From: Monodelphis domestica
Lineage: Eukaryota > Chordata > Mammalia > Didelphimorphia > Didelphidae
Reading direction: 5' to 3'
DNA length: 64,000 nt
NCBI RefSeq assembly: GCF_027887165.1
Contig: NC_077235.1
Span: 17,817,383 to 17,881,382, forward strand
The notes under the pieces are model-generated. The model ran no database searches and was not told where the DNA came from. It saw nothing but the letters and a program-made list of their open reading frames with translations. Positions 22,534-33,990 of the stretch are shown here, in pieces (the first letter of the stretch is position 1; each line of letters starts with the position of its first letter). Position numbers and translations under genes: made by a program.

Positions 22534-23740
22534 ATTTAGACATAAAAGATGAGCATGAAAAATTTCACTTGTCAGATCTCTGCATAAAAGAATAATTTAT
22601 GACTAAATGAACTAAAAAGAATTATGGGATGCAAAAAGGATAATTTTAATTACAGTAAATTTTAAAATTTCTTTACAAGCAAAACCAATACTCCCAACAT
22701 AGAAGAAAAACAGAAAAATAGGAAAGAATTCTTAGTAAGTCTCTCTGTTAAAGGCTTCATTTTTCAAATATAAAAAGAACTGAGTCAAATTTATAAGAAT
22801 ATGAGTCATTCCTAAAATGATAAATAATTGAAGGATATACACAAGGAGTTTTTAGATGAAGAACTCAAAGCTATCTATTATCAAATGAAAAAGTGTTCTA
22901 AATCACTATTGACTAGAGAATGAAAACTAAAGCATATCTAAGGTACCATCTCACATCTATCAGATTGGCAAATAGGACAGAAAAATAAAATGACAATTGT
23001 TGGAGGGGATGTGGGAAAACTGGGACACTAATGCACTCTTGGTGGAGTTGTGAACTGATCCAATCATTCTGGAGAACAATTTGGAACTATGCCCAAAAGG
23101 CTATAAAACTGTGAAACCTTTAGATCCAGTAATACCACTACTAGGACTGTATCCCAAAGAGATAAAAAAGGACATATATGTACAAAAATATTTATAGCAA
23201 TTCTATTTTGTGGCGGCAAAGAATTGGAAATCTTGCCCATTAATTAGGGATGACTGAACAAGTTGTGGTATATGACTGTGATGTAATACTATAATTCTAT
23301 AAGAAATGATGAACAGAATGCTTTTAGAAAAAAAAAAGAAAAGGCTTACTTGAACTGTTACAAAGTGAGCAGAATTAAGAAGATCAGAGTAAAAAGAAAC
23401 AGCAATATAGTACAATGATCAACTGTGAATGACACCTATTCTCAGCAATATAAAGATCTAAGACAATTCAGAATAATGATGAATATCCATATCCAGAGAA
23501 AGAACTGATAGAGTCTGAATACAGATTGAAATATACTACTTTTTACTTTACTTTTTTGTGGTCTTTTTTTTGTCTCTGTTTTTTCCTGCAACATGACTAA
23601 TCTGTAAATATATTATTCAGGACTGCATATGAATAGCCTACATCAAATTGCTTGCTGTCTCAGGGAGGAGTGAGGGGGGGAGGGATTGAATTTTGAACTC
23701 AAAATGAAAAAAATAAACAAATTTTAAAATTTGTTTTTAC

Positions 23741-24049
23741 GTTATTGAAAAATTGAAATATTTAAAAATAGAAATTGAGAAAGAAAAAACTTTGGCCTCA
23801 TCAATACAATATTCTCATGACTATTTTCAATATGATTGTTTTTTATTGTTCATTATTCTAATAAAATACATTTCTTCAGATTTTACATCTAAACTCTTTA
23901 AAAATGCTTACTCTGGACTAATGTCAGTCATTTATGCTTAGCCTGTGAAAGAATATTACAACAATCCATGCCAGAAATCTCTGGTCAGAGCAATTATTAA
24001 AGTATCAAATTACAAACAAATTTACAAATTTAGAGGGAAGACAGTAACA
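23741..24049. other. Unassigned stretch
   Basis: AT-rich, with no recognisable feature. A frame at 23753-23941 is short and without context. Confidence 0.35.
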
Positions 24050-25330
24050 CTGAAGGGGAACTAGGAAAGGCTTCTTGCAGAAAGTAGGATTTGAGCTGAA
24101 TCTTGAAGGAAGTCAAGAGGTAGAGAGAAGGAGGGGTAGGATTAAAGTTCTAGCGAGAAGGATCTACCAATGTAAAGGTATAGAGATAGGAATGTTCCAT
24201 GCAAGTAACAGCAAGGAAATCAGCATTGCTGAATTGGAGAATGTGTGGAAGGAAATAAAGTCTAAAGAGATTGTAATGTTTTCAAGGGGCCAAATTGTAG
24301 GGGGCTTTAAAAGTCAGAGGAGTTTACATCTGATCCTGGAGATGACAGAGACACTGAGCTTTATTAACAAGAAGGATATGAGAACTGCATGTTAATATGA
24401 TTTCTTTGGCTGCCTAATGGACAATGAAGTGGGGAGAGACATGAGGGAGGGACTTCACTTAGAAGCCTATGACAATACTCTACGTGTGATGAGGGACTGC
24501 AGTACAGAGATAGCTGTGCTAAAGTACAGAAAGGAGTATATATGAGAAATGTTTCAAAGATAGTATCAATATTTCTTGGCAAGAGATAGGATATACAAGG
24601 TGATCCAGAGGAGTTGAAGATAAAATAGTTCTGAGCCACAGTGACTAGGAGGATGGTAATGCCCTTGGCAAAAACAGGAAAATTCAAAAGAAGGGAAGAT
24701 TTGGAAAGAAAGATAACGAGTTCAGTTTTGGACATGGTGAACCATTTGGCGTGTTTAATAGTTACTTGGAGGTGTGATACAGGAGGATAATTTATCTATC
24801 AATCATCTCTGCATAGAGATAATAATTGAACCCATGAGAGCTGATGGAATTACCAAGAAAATGAGTATAGAAAAGGAATAGGAGAGGGCCCAGGACAGAG
24901 CTGAGGGGATACCTGAAGTTAGCTTAACCTTGAATGAAATAGGATCCAAAAGAAGACAGAGGAGAGTTCAGATAAACAAGAGGAAAACCAAGACAAGGCA
25001 GGGTCGGTGAAACCTATGGAAGAGAGAGTATCCCAAAGTAGACAGTATCAAAAGCTGTGGAGAAGTCAAAAAGGATGAGGACAGGGAAAATGTCATTAGA
25101 TTGGGCAATTAAGAGATGACTGGTAACTTTGGAAGGAGCAATTTTAACTGAATGGTAAAACTAGAAGCCAGACTGCAGAGTTCAGAAGAAAACGAGTGGC
25201 TAGAAATTGGAGATATCCAGTGGAGATGGATTTCTTAAGCAATTTAGTCAGGAAAGAGAGGAGAGATAAAGGACAATAGCTAACATGGGTGTAATGATGA
25301 AATATGTATTGTTTTAAGGCTAGAGGAGAC
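24050..25330 (-). mobile_element. L2 LINE fragment with RT motifs, antisense
   Basis: On the minus strand the stretch 25041-25082 encodes VLILFDFSTAFDTV, reverse-transcriptase motif A of the L2/CR1 type. The stretch 24801-24828 encodes YYLYAE, a decayed form of the catalytic YADD. Further downstream on the minus strand, 'tccaaaactgaactcgttat' encodes the SKTELVI block. Frames are broken by several indels. The text matches the same LINE family whose 3' half is at 57670-58695. Confidence 0.75.
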
Positions 25331-26009
25331 ATGGGCATGTTTTTAAGCAGTGGGGACACATATAATATTCAATATGATATTCATCTCTAACTTGTTCTCT
25401 TTTTTTAAAAAAGTCATTAACAATAAAAAATGAAAAAAACAGACAGTGCCCAATTTCTTTAAAGAGGTAAAAACTGATTATATCAATTTCCATAATGAGA
25501 CCAAAGGAAACTAGAAAATGTCTTATTAGCAAACACTTGATCTTCATACCAAAAAAGAGACATAGTAACCAAAATCTTGCATAGGAGTGTGGTAGAAGAT
25601 TATGAGAAGCATTACTTCACAAAAGAGAAACAGTAGAGCAAAAAAAAAGATATTTCTAGAAAGTCTGGAGAGAGACTTGATAAGAATAGGTCATCCCAAA
25701 ATATTTAAGAATGAAGAATAGAGAATATCCAGAAAAAGGGAGGGGGGAATCTAATAAGTTTTTTATAGCAATGACAGTGGAGCTCACAAGTTTGAACTCT
25801 TTAAATATCACTGTCACTGAAGTAAAAACTGTACAAAAACAAAGAGATGAGAAAACTCTGGTAAACAAAAGAGAATCATAGAAGAAGCAATGTAGTTTGA
25901 GAGCATTGAGGGATCAATCCTCAATGTAGTTTTAGGGAAAAAAACTATAGGTGTTACCACTATCAAAAAAGTGATCAAGAAAGTATCAGATATATAGCAG
26001 ACCACATCT
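25331..26009. other. Unassigned stretch
   Basis: No recognisable gene or repeat. Two short overlapping minus-strand frames (25656-25868, 25814-26005) have no motif and no context. Confidence 0.35.
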
Positions 26010-26300
26010 TTACTTCAGAGGCACAATCAACTGAATATACCCAAAGATCTGTGTTTAAATCCTGTCTCTGACATGTGCTGGTTAGGTGATCAAGTCATTA
26101 AACTTTCAGTGTCCTTAGAAACTCTAAGACTATAAAACGCAAAGAAGATACTAAGATACTAACTTGCATCACAATGCTGTCCCAAGTGGCTGTCCCAACA
26201 GAGGAGGAATTTGAAATCCAAATAGGTTGTATGTCCCAAAGGTAGTAAGTAACAGAGATGAGATTTGAACCCTAAATTAGGAAACTTGCTATAGCAGTTG
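26010..26300. mobile_element. MIR/CORE-SINE remnants
   Basis: A sense piece near 26065-26150 has 'aatcctgtctctgacatgtg' and a short tail. An adjoining piece with 'gagatgagatttgaaccc' at about 26255-26272 reads as the antisense of a similar SINE. Both are strongly decayed. Confidence 0.45.
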
Positions 26301-26925
26301 AAATGAGAATTTGGAACAAGAGTTTTAAAATGAGAATAGACTCGGCTTCTTTCACACATTCCAGTTCCTATATTTGGTAGCAAATGCCTATGTATTTCTA
26401 GATTTATCTATTATTTCTGCTCTCAGATCTATGCTTTGAGATATTTTTAGTGCAGTAATTGGGTAAGGGGAGAGCAAATATGTGATTGGAATGTTTTCTT
26501 AATTTATTTGAGGTTGATTAACAAAGGGGATATATACTATTGTATTCATAATCCTAGGTGCCAAGGGGACATTCAGGTCCTGATGGACACTTATTTATTA
26601 AATATAACTGGGAAAATGGTGGGGAGAATTTCTTGGTGAGTTTCAGGAAAGAATAAAGAAAATAATAAACAATTAAATTTACACAGGTATATGATATAGA
26701 AGCCAATCCTAAATTGTGTGGCCAGCATCAAAAGGATTCCTTTGAGTCATTTTTTCAGAGTAGAGATCAAAGCCTATATTACCTTTTCTCCTTGAGATTC
26801 TACATACTGTAGCAATGTGAATTCAGATTCTATAGGAGAAGGGGGGAACCTGAGTCATAAGATATCCTAAACAAGGACAGAAAAGGTATACTAATGAATA
26901 TAAATATATGTATTCATATACATAT
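26301..26925. other. Unassigned stretch
   Basis: AT-rich, with no recognisable gene or repeat up to the mariner terminus. Confidence 0.35.
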
Positions 26926-28215
26926 AGTGTGTCCCAAAAGTCTAAATGCAATTTTAATAATTTCAGAAGCATAAAGGCTAGACACTTTTTTCCTTTTTTT
27001 AACATTGTTTTATTTGATCATTTCTAAACATTATTCATTGGAAACAAAGATCATTTTCTTTTCTTCCCTCCCCCTTCCCCCCACCTCTCCCATAGCTGAC
27101 GTGCGATTTCATTGGGTATCACATGTGTTCTTGATTCGAACCCATTTCCATGTTGTTGGTATCTGCATTAGAGTGTTCATTTAGAGTCTCTCTTCAGTCA
27201 TATCCCTCCACTTCTGCAGTTGCTTTTCCTCGGTGTTTTTACTCCCACAGTTTATCCTCTGCTTGTGGATAGTGTTTTTTAGATCCCTGCAGATTGTTCA
27301 GGGACACTGCACTGACACCAATGGAGAAGTCCATCACCTTCGATTGTACCACAGTGTATCAGTCTCTGTGTACAATGTTTTCCTGGTTCTGCTCCTCTCG
27401 CTCTGCATCATTTCCTGGAGGTTGTTCCAGTCTCCATGGAATTCCTCCAGTTCATTATTCCTTTTAGCACAGTAGTATTCCATCACCCACATACACCACA
27501 ATTTGTTTAGCCATTCCCCAATTGAAGGGCATCCCCTCATTTTCCAATTTTTTGCCACCACAAAGAGTGCAGCTATGAATATTCTTGTACAAGTCTTTTT
27601 CCTTATTATCTCTTTGGGGTACAAACCCAGCAGTGCTATAGCTGGATCAAAGGGCAGACAGTCTTTTATCGCCCTTTGGGCGGCTAGATACTTTAAAAAA
27701 TCATTTGAGCATTGAATTCCTTAAATTTCTTTTATTTGTGAATTTTGAACAAAAATTTTTCATTTTAACAAGATAGGGCACCTTGTCATTATGTATTGCA
27801 TGTACTACAGTTTCTGGATGACTCTTTTTCAGACTGGTGGATCAGCAGCGGATGCCTCCCTGCTTGGCCACCTTGGTCACTTGATTTATCTCTATTAGAC
27901 TTTTTCTTGTGGGTTCACATTCAAATTGTCACATTATATCAAATTTTATTCTTTGGATGATCTTAAGGCTAGGATTTCACATGCAATCTTTTCAGTCACT
28001 GAGCAGCAGCTGGTGAAAGTTTTTTGCAAAGTTTGAAAACTGACTAGAGTAATAGGTAGCACTCAATGGTGGTTCTGAGGAATTTTAATAAGCAACATCA
28101 TAGTTTTAAGATACAAAAAATTGACTTTTCCAGTATTACTTTTTATAAGATTGTAGCATTTATACTTCTGAAGTTATTTGAGCTTGAGTCTACACTAACA
28201 CTTTTGGATGCCTTG
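26926..28215 (+). mobile_element. Mariner-type DNA transposon remnant
   Basis: The left end 'gtgtgtcccaaaagtct' and the right end 'cacttttggatgccttg' are inverted relatives and sit next to TA dinucleotides, the mariner target. Inside, 27865-27915 encodes WPPWSLDLSLLDFFLW, the transposase block that holds the third catalytic Asp of mariner (LDFFLW at 27895-27912). After removal of the nested L1 only about 600 bases remain, so most of the transposase is deleted, and later codons contain stops. Confidence 0.75.
26989..27681 (-). mobile_element. 5'-truncated L1 3' end inside the mariner
   Basis: It matches the last 700 bases of the L1 family in antisense, including the C-rich tract and the last part of ORF2. 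The flanks 'ggctagacacttt' (26976-26988) and 'ggctagatacttt' (27682-27694) are a 13-base target-site duplication with one mismatch. It is relatively young: about 95 codons of the ORF2 C terminus remain open on the minus strand. Confidence 0.92.
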
Positions 28216-28444
28216 TATATCCAATAGCAAGTAATATAAATTCCTTTTTATTTCCCTGAGAAAAAAATAGCAATTGTAATTATGAAGTTCCAAGAAGCAA
28301 ACATATCCTTTTACATATAAAAAGAGTCATAGACATCATAAACGAAATACTGTGAAATAAGTAGTGACAGGCATAGTTTAATGAGCTTCAAAACAAACCC
28401 AAGTCTTCTTATTCTGCAACTATTTTCCTCCTTATGTTTAAAAG
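28216..28444. other. Unassigned stretch
   Basis: No gene or repeat recognised. Confidence 0.3.
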
Positions 28445-28690
28445 TATATTAGAAGCAGTTGAGTAGTATAATGGGAAATGGTATAATGAACAGAGAGTTA
28501 GCCTTGGAGTTAGGAAGCCCTGGATTCAAGTTCTGCCTCAGACATATACTATCTGGGTGAACCTGAGATCAACTTCTTAGAACTCTAAGTCTAGGAGACT
28601 CTCAAAGCCTAAGATTATAAATTGTAGAGAAGGTGCTGACCTGTAAAACTGTAGAGAATTTTCTCATCTAGAAGTTTGCTCTATCAATTA
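28445..28690 (+). mobile_element. CORE-SINE remnant, sense
   Basis: It has 'agttaggaagccctggattc', then 'aagttctgcctcagacatat', and a tail part 'gagaaggtgctgacctgtaa' that recurs at 26145 and 36540. The tail defines a SINE subfamily different from the short SINE. Confidence 0.6.
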
Positions 28691-29869
28691 ACTTACAGAT
28701 GCATTCTTTATCCCTCTTTTTTATAACAGTATATAAAAACAGTAATGAGGTTTTAAAATAATAAATATACTCATGGGTAATTATTTGCTTATGTGTATTC
28801 CATTTGTGAAATCTTGGTACTGTTCAAGGACAGTGAATACACAGCATTATCTCTTGACCTTCAGTAATTCTCCCACTCTTAGTCTGATCTGATCCTGCAC
28901 ACAAGCCATGAGTATTCTTATCCAACATTAAAAAAAGAAAACTCAAGCTGCGACAAATTAATGCAAGGGTCATGAGGTCACATGAATTGCGGAAATGGCA
29001 CAGTAGGAGAATATGAAACCCAAGACAGTTGAATATTGGCCTCTAGGCATCAAAATGGGTTGGAAGGCACCTTGAAATAATATAGTTCATTTCCTTGATT
29101 CTAAGGGAAAAAAGTATATTTAATCTAGTCTAGACAAATGCAAAGACTTCATATTCTTAATGATCTCCAGGGATAAAGAGTCTATAAATTTCTTCAGTAT
29201 CATAGTCCTATACTTCACAGTCTTCAAATGCAGTGTTTTCCTTAAATAATACAACCTCAGGCTGCTCTATGATAAGCCCCTTTTTACTTGTTCTTTCCTC
29301 AGATGAAGTGGAAAGCATCTGGTCAACAGCTGGGCAGCGACCTCTATTATGTTTCTTCAACAATTTTAAGACTGCTGTAAAGTCATTAGCATATTTTCTA
29401 AGCTAAATGCTGCATGTGGCAATGACTTTTAAACTCTAATGAACAGAGAAGATATAAAACATTAGAATTATTAAATAAACTTGTTATGTTGCTTTCAGAT
29501 ATAGACTAATTCATATCGATTATTACAAAATATTATAAAAGGGGATAGTAGGTGGAAAATAATATCAGTTCATGAAATAGTTAAAAACAAACAGTGGATG
29601 GGAAAATAAATCTGCAGAAAGCTTAGTATGAAAATTAACTTGGCCAGATCATCCCAAGGGCATGTAGAAATATAAATGGAAGAATAAAGGGAAGAGACAT
29701 AAATGAAAGAGATGTGGATAACAAACAGATGAATCGCAGACATAAAGAGGATACTCAGTATTACCAAGGATGACTTAGATGAAAGTAGTGGTACAAAAGG
29801 CATTGTATAGGAAGTACATGATCAGAAATAAAGTAAGCTCATCAGGCAGGCAAAATGAATTATGACAGG
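28691..29869. other. Mostly unassigned, possible CR1/L3-like relic
   Basis: Part of it (about 29030-29330) resembles an ancient interspersed repeat also suspected at 41765-41970 and 63205-63910, but the match is too weak to prove. A minus-strand frame at 29570-29803 has no motif. Nothing else was seen. Confidence 0.3.
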
Positions 29870-30640
29870 ACTACACTATTATCCAAGGGGGTAAGAAGAA
29901 CTTTAGGGATCTAATCTCATCATGGTTGACAATGGAACATACATTTAAACTCTTAACAACTCATTAGTATAAATACTATATGAAGAAATAGAAATGGTAC
30001 AAAAGAAAAAAAGTCATGAGGAGTGGTAGGACATAATCAAGTGGGTAAAAAGAAATATATCCTTGGGGTAAAATGATTTTGAAAGATCTTAGGGACTGGT
30101 TTTCAAAATATTTTAAAGAGGGAAAAGCAAAAGAAAATGGGGGGAAACCTATAGACAGTAATAGTAACCCCTAAAAGGTGACAAGACATCAACAACTATC
30201 AACCCATTTATGTGCCTACAAAAAATTACTTTATAGTGGTAGAGGACAGTGTAGCTTTAAAGATTCTTTCCTAAATAGCAATTTACCAGGCTTATAGTAT
30301 TTAATAAAATTCCTTTCACAGATCAAAAACAAAAATAATTTTGTTTGACAGTCCACTGATGAGCAATATCAAGAAAACTATAGAACTGGGAGACAGACAT
30401 ATGCTTGTATGATAGTGTCACAAGAAGAGTCCAAATTCAAGAGGGGTTCCTAAAAGATGATAAAGTAGATGAAGAATGACTAGTGTCCAGATTATGAAGT
30501 GCAGATAATAATGCATGTACTGAGTAAGTCCCTCCATACATCTATCTTTGTCAGGCATCTCAGATAAATTCTGAGGGCCCCAAATTGCATAGGAATAAGA
30601 AAAGAGTAAGCTATATTGCATTTAGGAAATTATATAGTAC
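29870..30640 (+). mobile_element. Possible RTE LINE remnant
   Basis: Around 30173-30212 the text 'aggtgacaagacatcaacaa' then 'ctatcaacccattta' resembles the start of the RTE reverse transcriptase (a GDxxxxxNYRPI-like block). Frames are broken and the rest is weak. This is a suggestion only. Confidence 0.35.
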
Positions 30641-30699
30641 CTTTAATAACTTCATGCTATTTTCTGACACAAAACCCATCCTTTAAGTACCAGTATTCT

Positions 30700-31143
30700 A
30701 AAGAAATGGAAGAATTCCATGTGAACTGGAAAGACCTCCAGGATGGATAGAGAGTGAAAGGAGCAGAACCAGGAGAACATTATATACAAAGATAGATACA
30801 TTATGGCACAATCGAATGTAATGGACTTTTCTACTAGCAGCAATAGAATGATCTAGGACAATTCTGAGGAACTTGGGAGAAAGAACACTGTCCACATCCA
30901 GAGAAAGAACTGTGAGAGCAGTGCAATAGGGATATGATTAGGGTTTTGATATTAAAGAATCACTCTACTGCAAATAGGAATAACCATGGAAATGGGTTTT
31001 GAACAATGATACATGGATAACCCAGTGGAACTGCTTGTTGGCTTTGGGAGGGGGGAGGAGAAAGAGAGGGGCAGGGAGGATTATGAATCATGTAACCATG
31101 GAAAAATATTCTAAATAAAAATTTAAAAAAGATAAAAATAAAC
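30700..31143 (+). mobile_element. 5'-truncated L1 3' end, sense
   Basis: It starts within the end of ORF2 ('ctggaaagacctccaggatg'), runs through the G-rich 3'UTR and ends in an A-rich tail. The 11-base word 'accagtattct' at 30689-30699 and 31144-31154 is the target-site duplication. Confidence 0.9.
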
Positions 31144-31154
31144 ACCAGTATTCT

Positions 31155-31385
31155 CCTAGTTATGCTATATGGCTTGATTACAGTGCTATATTATTACCCA
31201 TGAAATGAAAAAGGACCTGTTAAAGACCTTTCTAAACAAAATTACTACTTTCTGCAAATGACAGGCCTTTGCAGGTTAGAAAGATAATCCTTCGAAAAAC
31301 ATGAGAGGGCACTGACAAAAATTGCACAGGAAGAACAATGGGTCCCAATATGAAGTAATCAGGAGAATTTGAACTCTTGGAGGAA
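31155..31385. other. Short unassigned stretch before the KIF22 copy
   Basis: No repeat recognised. It may include 5'UTR sequence of the retrocopied mRNA, but this cannot be shown. Confidence 0.3.
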
Positions 31386-31389
31386 CCAG

Positions 31390-33375
31390 CTCCAATGGAA
31401 GGAGTTGGTTTTGGGAGTGGGAGGTCAGTGGAGATGGCAGAGCAGAAGCCTAAGAGATGGTGGTAGTGGCTGTTGCTGTTGCTGCAGGCACTACATGTTG
31501 CCAGCTGAGCAAAGGCAAAACCAGCCATTGCCCCTCTGTGGCACAAGTATGAGTGGTTGTGAGGCTTAGGCCCTTTGTGGAAGAGGTCAGCAGCACCAGT
31601 GAGAGCTCCTGTGTATGGGGGCCTGGACAGCTGTTTCTTGGAGATTGCCAACCAGAGAAAGTCAGGAGATACTCAAATACCAGTTTGATGCCTTTTATGG
31701 GGAAACAACCACTCAGCAGTACATCTATGTTGGCTTCGTCCAGCCTATCCTTCGCTACTTGATGAATGGACAGAACACCAGTGTACTTGCCTATGGCCCA
31801 ACAGGTACAGGGAAGACATACACAATGCTAGACAGCCCAGAGCAGCCTGGCATCATTCCTTGGGCCCTTAAAAACTCTTGCAGCTCACCTGGGAGGAGAG
31901 TACAGAAGGTGGACCCTGGGCCTTTGCTGTCTCCATGTACTATTTGGACATCTACCAAGAGAAGGTGTTGGACCTCCTTGCCCCTGCTTCAGGGGACCTG
32001 GTGATGAAAGAAGATTGATAGGGGAACATCCTGATCCCTGGACTCACCCAAAAGTCCATTGCTTCCTTCACTGCGTTTGAGCAATACTTCCTGCCAGCCA
32101 ATAAAAATTGGACTGTGGGAGCTACCTGTTTCAATCAGTGTTCCTCCCAAAGTCATGCTGTGCTCCTGGTTAAAGTAGAAAAGTGGGAGTGAATTGCCCC
32201 ATTCTGGTAGTGGGAAGGAAAGATCTGATTGACTTGGATGGTTCTTAGGACAATTAACTATGTCAACCAGGGCTTATGGCTAAAGAAGAGCAGAGACATA
32301 AATGCCTCCCTCTTTGTGCTGGGCAAGGTGGTAGATGTATTGAATCAGGGCCTCCCTCCCTAGACAGCAAGCTTACATGATGCTCCAGGACTTCCTCGGA
32401 AGTTCAGCCCACAGTGTACTCAATGCTAACATTGCTTCAGAAAGATGCTTCTACCTAGATACTACAGTAACATCACAACTCTGACTCCAGGTCCCAGTGA
32501 AGCCAAGCCAAAAAGAATTGATGGATCCTCCAAAAGCAAAGAGGACCAAAAGCCAGAAAGAAATGGAGGACAGGACAAGTAACTCAGAACTTCCACTTGG
32601 CTGTCCCAAACTCAGCCCTCTGAAGCAGCTGAACACCCTAGAACCAGCTGTGCAAGAGTGTCTTCTAAAAACCTTGATCAAATTATGGACCCCCAAGGGA
32701 GCCACAGGACTTCAATCCTAAACATACAACAAGGAGAATTGACAGCTCTAGAAAAGGCTTTGAAAGAGAAGGACTTAGGGTTTCAGAGGCTGGAAAAAAA
32801 GTATAAAGAGCTAGAAGCCAACAGAGTCAGAGGCCCAAGGAATTGGAGGAAAAGGAGAAAGTCTTCCTGGCCCCGCCTTGCCCCCTTCCCTCACAAACAA
32901 TATCCATGACCAAACCTCTGAATAGGGTTGTACCCTTTTGGCTAATTCAGGAGCAGACAATATCCCAAAGCAAGGTCCAGATCCTACAAAAAGAAAGTCA
33001 TAAGAGGTAGCAGCCCAAGGTGATCTGCAGGCAGCAGGAGGAGCAGCCTGAAGGGCTCTGCACCACCATGGAGGTGCTGCAGGTGCCCCCATATGTCCTG
33101 ACCAAGAGCAGCAGGAAGATCCTAGGCCTTCTCAACACCAGCTCTGCCAAGGAGTTTTGGAGGCTACAGGGTATTGGAGAGAAGAAAGACCAGATCATCA
33201 TGGGGGTGGTGGGATCTGCACGGCCCTTTTGTGGAGGTGGGGCTTGTGGGGCTTATGGAAGGCATCTCTGAAAAGCAGGTGGCCACCTTTGTGAAGGCCA
33301 ATGTCCTGAGAGTCACCAAAGAACAAACAAGGGAACCCTAGAATAGAGAAGAAAGAAAACTAAGGTGGGTATAGG
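31390..33375 (+). pseudogene. KIF22: KIF22 (kinesin-like protein Kid) processed pseudogene
   Basis: An intronless but broken copy of KIF22, a chromosome-binding kinesin that moves chromosome arms on the spindle. An early block encodes [10 protein letters not shown] and [13 protein letters not shown], then the P-loop GPTGTGKT (31795-31818) and [13 protein letters not shown]. Shifted frames continue with motor-domain blocks such as NILIPGL and LFVLGKVVD. The middle region encodes SQKELMDPPKAKRT and a coiled-coil-like stretch (around 32720-32830). The C-terminal helix-hairpin-helix DNA-binding region is at about 33080-33330 (GIGEKKDQIIMG). Exons are fused without introns, and at least several frameshifts and stops occur. 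A segment after YLDT, about 20-25 codons covering the end of the motor domain, is missing. No target-site duplication or poly(A) was confirmed. It is a dead retrocopy, probably made by L1 machinery. Confidence 0.9.
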
Positions 33376-33530
33376 GAAACTTTTGATCTAGACCCTCCTT
33401 TGTCATGTATGACCTTAAAGTTACTTAAGTTCTATACGCCTCTATGTTGTCACAGTTATTAAATAAAAATGTTGGATTTAAATGACCTTGAGGATTCCCT
33501 TCAATTCTAAAAATAAAAGAATTTTAAACA
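33376..33530 (+). mobile_element. MIR-like SINE 3' part, sense
   Basis: The text 'aaaaatgttggatttaaatg' followed by 'accttgaggattcccttcaa' is the usual end of a marsupial MIR-like SINE. It lies at the 3' end of the KIF22 copy and hides the true end of that copy. The AATAAA at about 33461 belongs to this repeat or to the retrocopy; I cannot decide. Confidence 0.5.
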
Positions 33531-33679
33531 ATATGTGAAATGGACTAGAAATGTAAAAAAACGTGCTCTACTTTTGCTCTCTTAAGATTACATATATGGA
33601 TTGATAATATACAGAGGATTTAAGATTAAGATGGCAGTGTGAAAGGCTGTAGAAGAGTTCATTTCTTCCATAAAGAGTA

Positions 33680-33990
33680 ATGTCCCCATATCTACAGAGG
33701 ATACATTCCAAGACCTGTCACACATGGCTGAAACCATGGATACAAGCAAATACCTGTTGACCTAATACATATATGTGTTCTTTTACTCCACTCCTGCCCC
33801 TTCCTGTTCACTCAGAGCTCCATGGCCTCCCACCCACCTCCACAAAAACTTCTAAAGAAAAGTAAAAGTAGAAACAGAAAAGACTGATACCTGCCAGTGC
33901 CCGCCCCATGGGTGGACTTCCAACACTTTACATTGACTACAGATAACTGAAACTGTGGAAATGGAAACTTCAAGAGGGATCCCTGCTTCT
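33680..33990. mobile_element. Tigger-like MITE
   Basis: The left end has 'gtccccatatctacagagga' then 'tacattccaagacc'. The right end has 'gactacagataactgaaact' then 'gtggaaatggaaac'. These are the two ends of Tigger/MER-type pogo elements. Only about 300 bases lie between them, with no transposase, so it is a non-autonomous copy. The TA duplication was not verified. Confidence 0.55.

Larger units (their letters stand above)
18630..23740 (+). mobile_element. Old L1, near full length, internally deleted
   Basis: A sense-strand L1 starts with a 5'UTR of an older type ('gatgagatagtggagtaaat', then 'aattctggagcagcagaac'). It continues through an ORF1 relic (about 19330-20519) and ORF2 fragments to a 3'UTR and A-rich end near 23740. 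Near 20,970 the text jumps from the endonuclease region ('gtacatggaacc') to the start of the reverse transcriptase ('tatgacacaaatatgatttt'), losing roughly 300 codons compared with the intact copy. A SINE (19800-19998) and an hAT MITE (22324-22533) are nested in it. All frames are broken. Confidence 0.82.

Noticed and set aside
22380..22595. 71-codon frame in a GC-rich island
   Set aside because: It runs from the hAT MITE across its border into L1 sequence, so it is not a gene.
24364..24735. 123-codon minus-strand frame as an independent gene
   Set aside because: It contains the SKTELVI block of the L2 LINE and is part of that relic.
31795..31818. Working kinesin gene suggested by a perfect P-loop
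   Set aside because: The surrounding frame breaks within about 60 codons, there are no introns, and later domains lie in other frames. It is a processed pseudogene.
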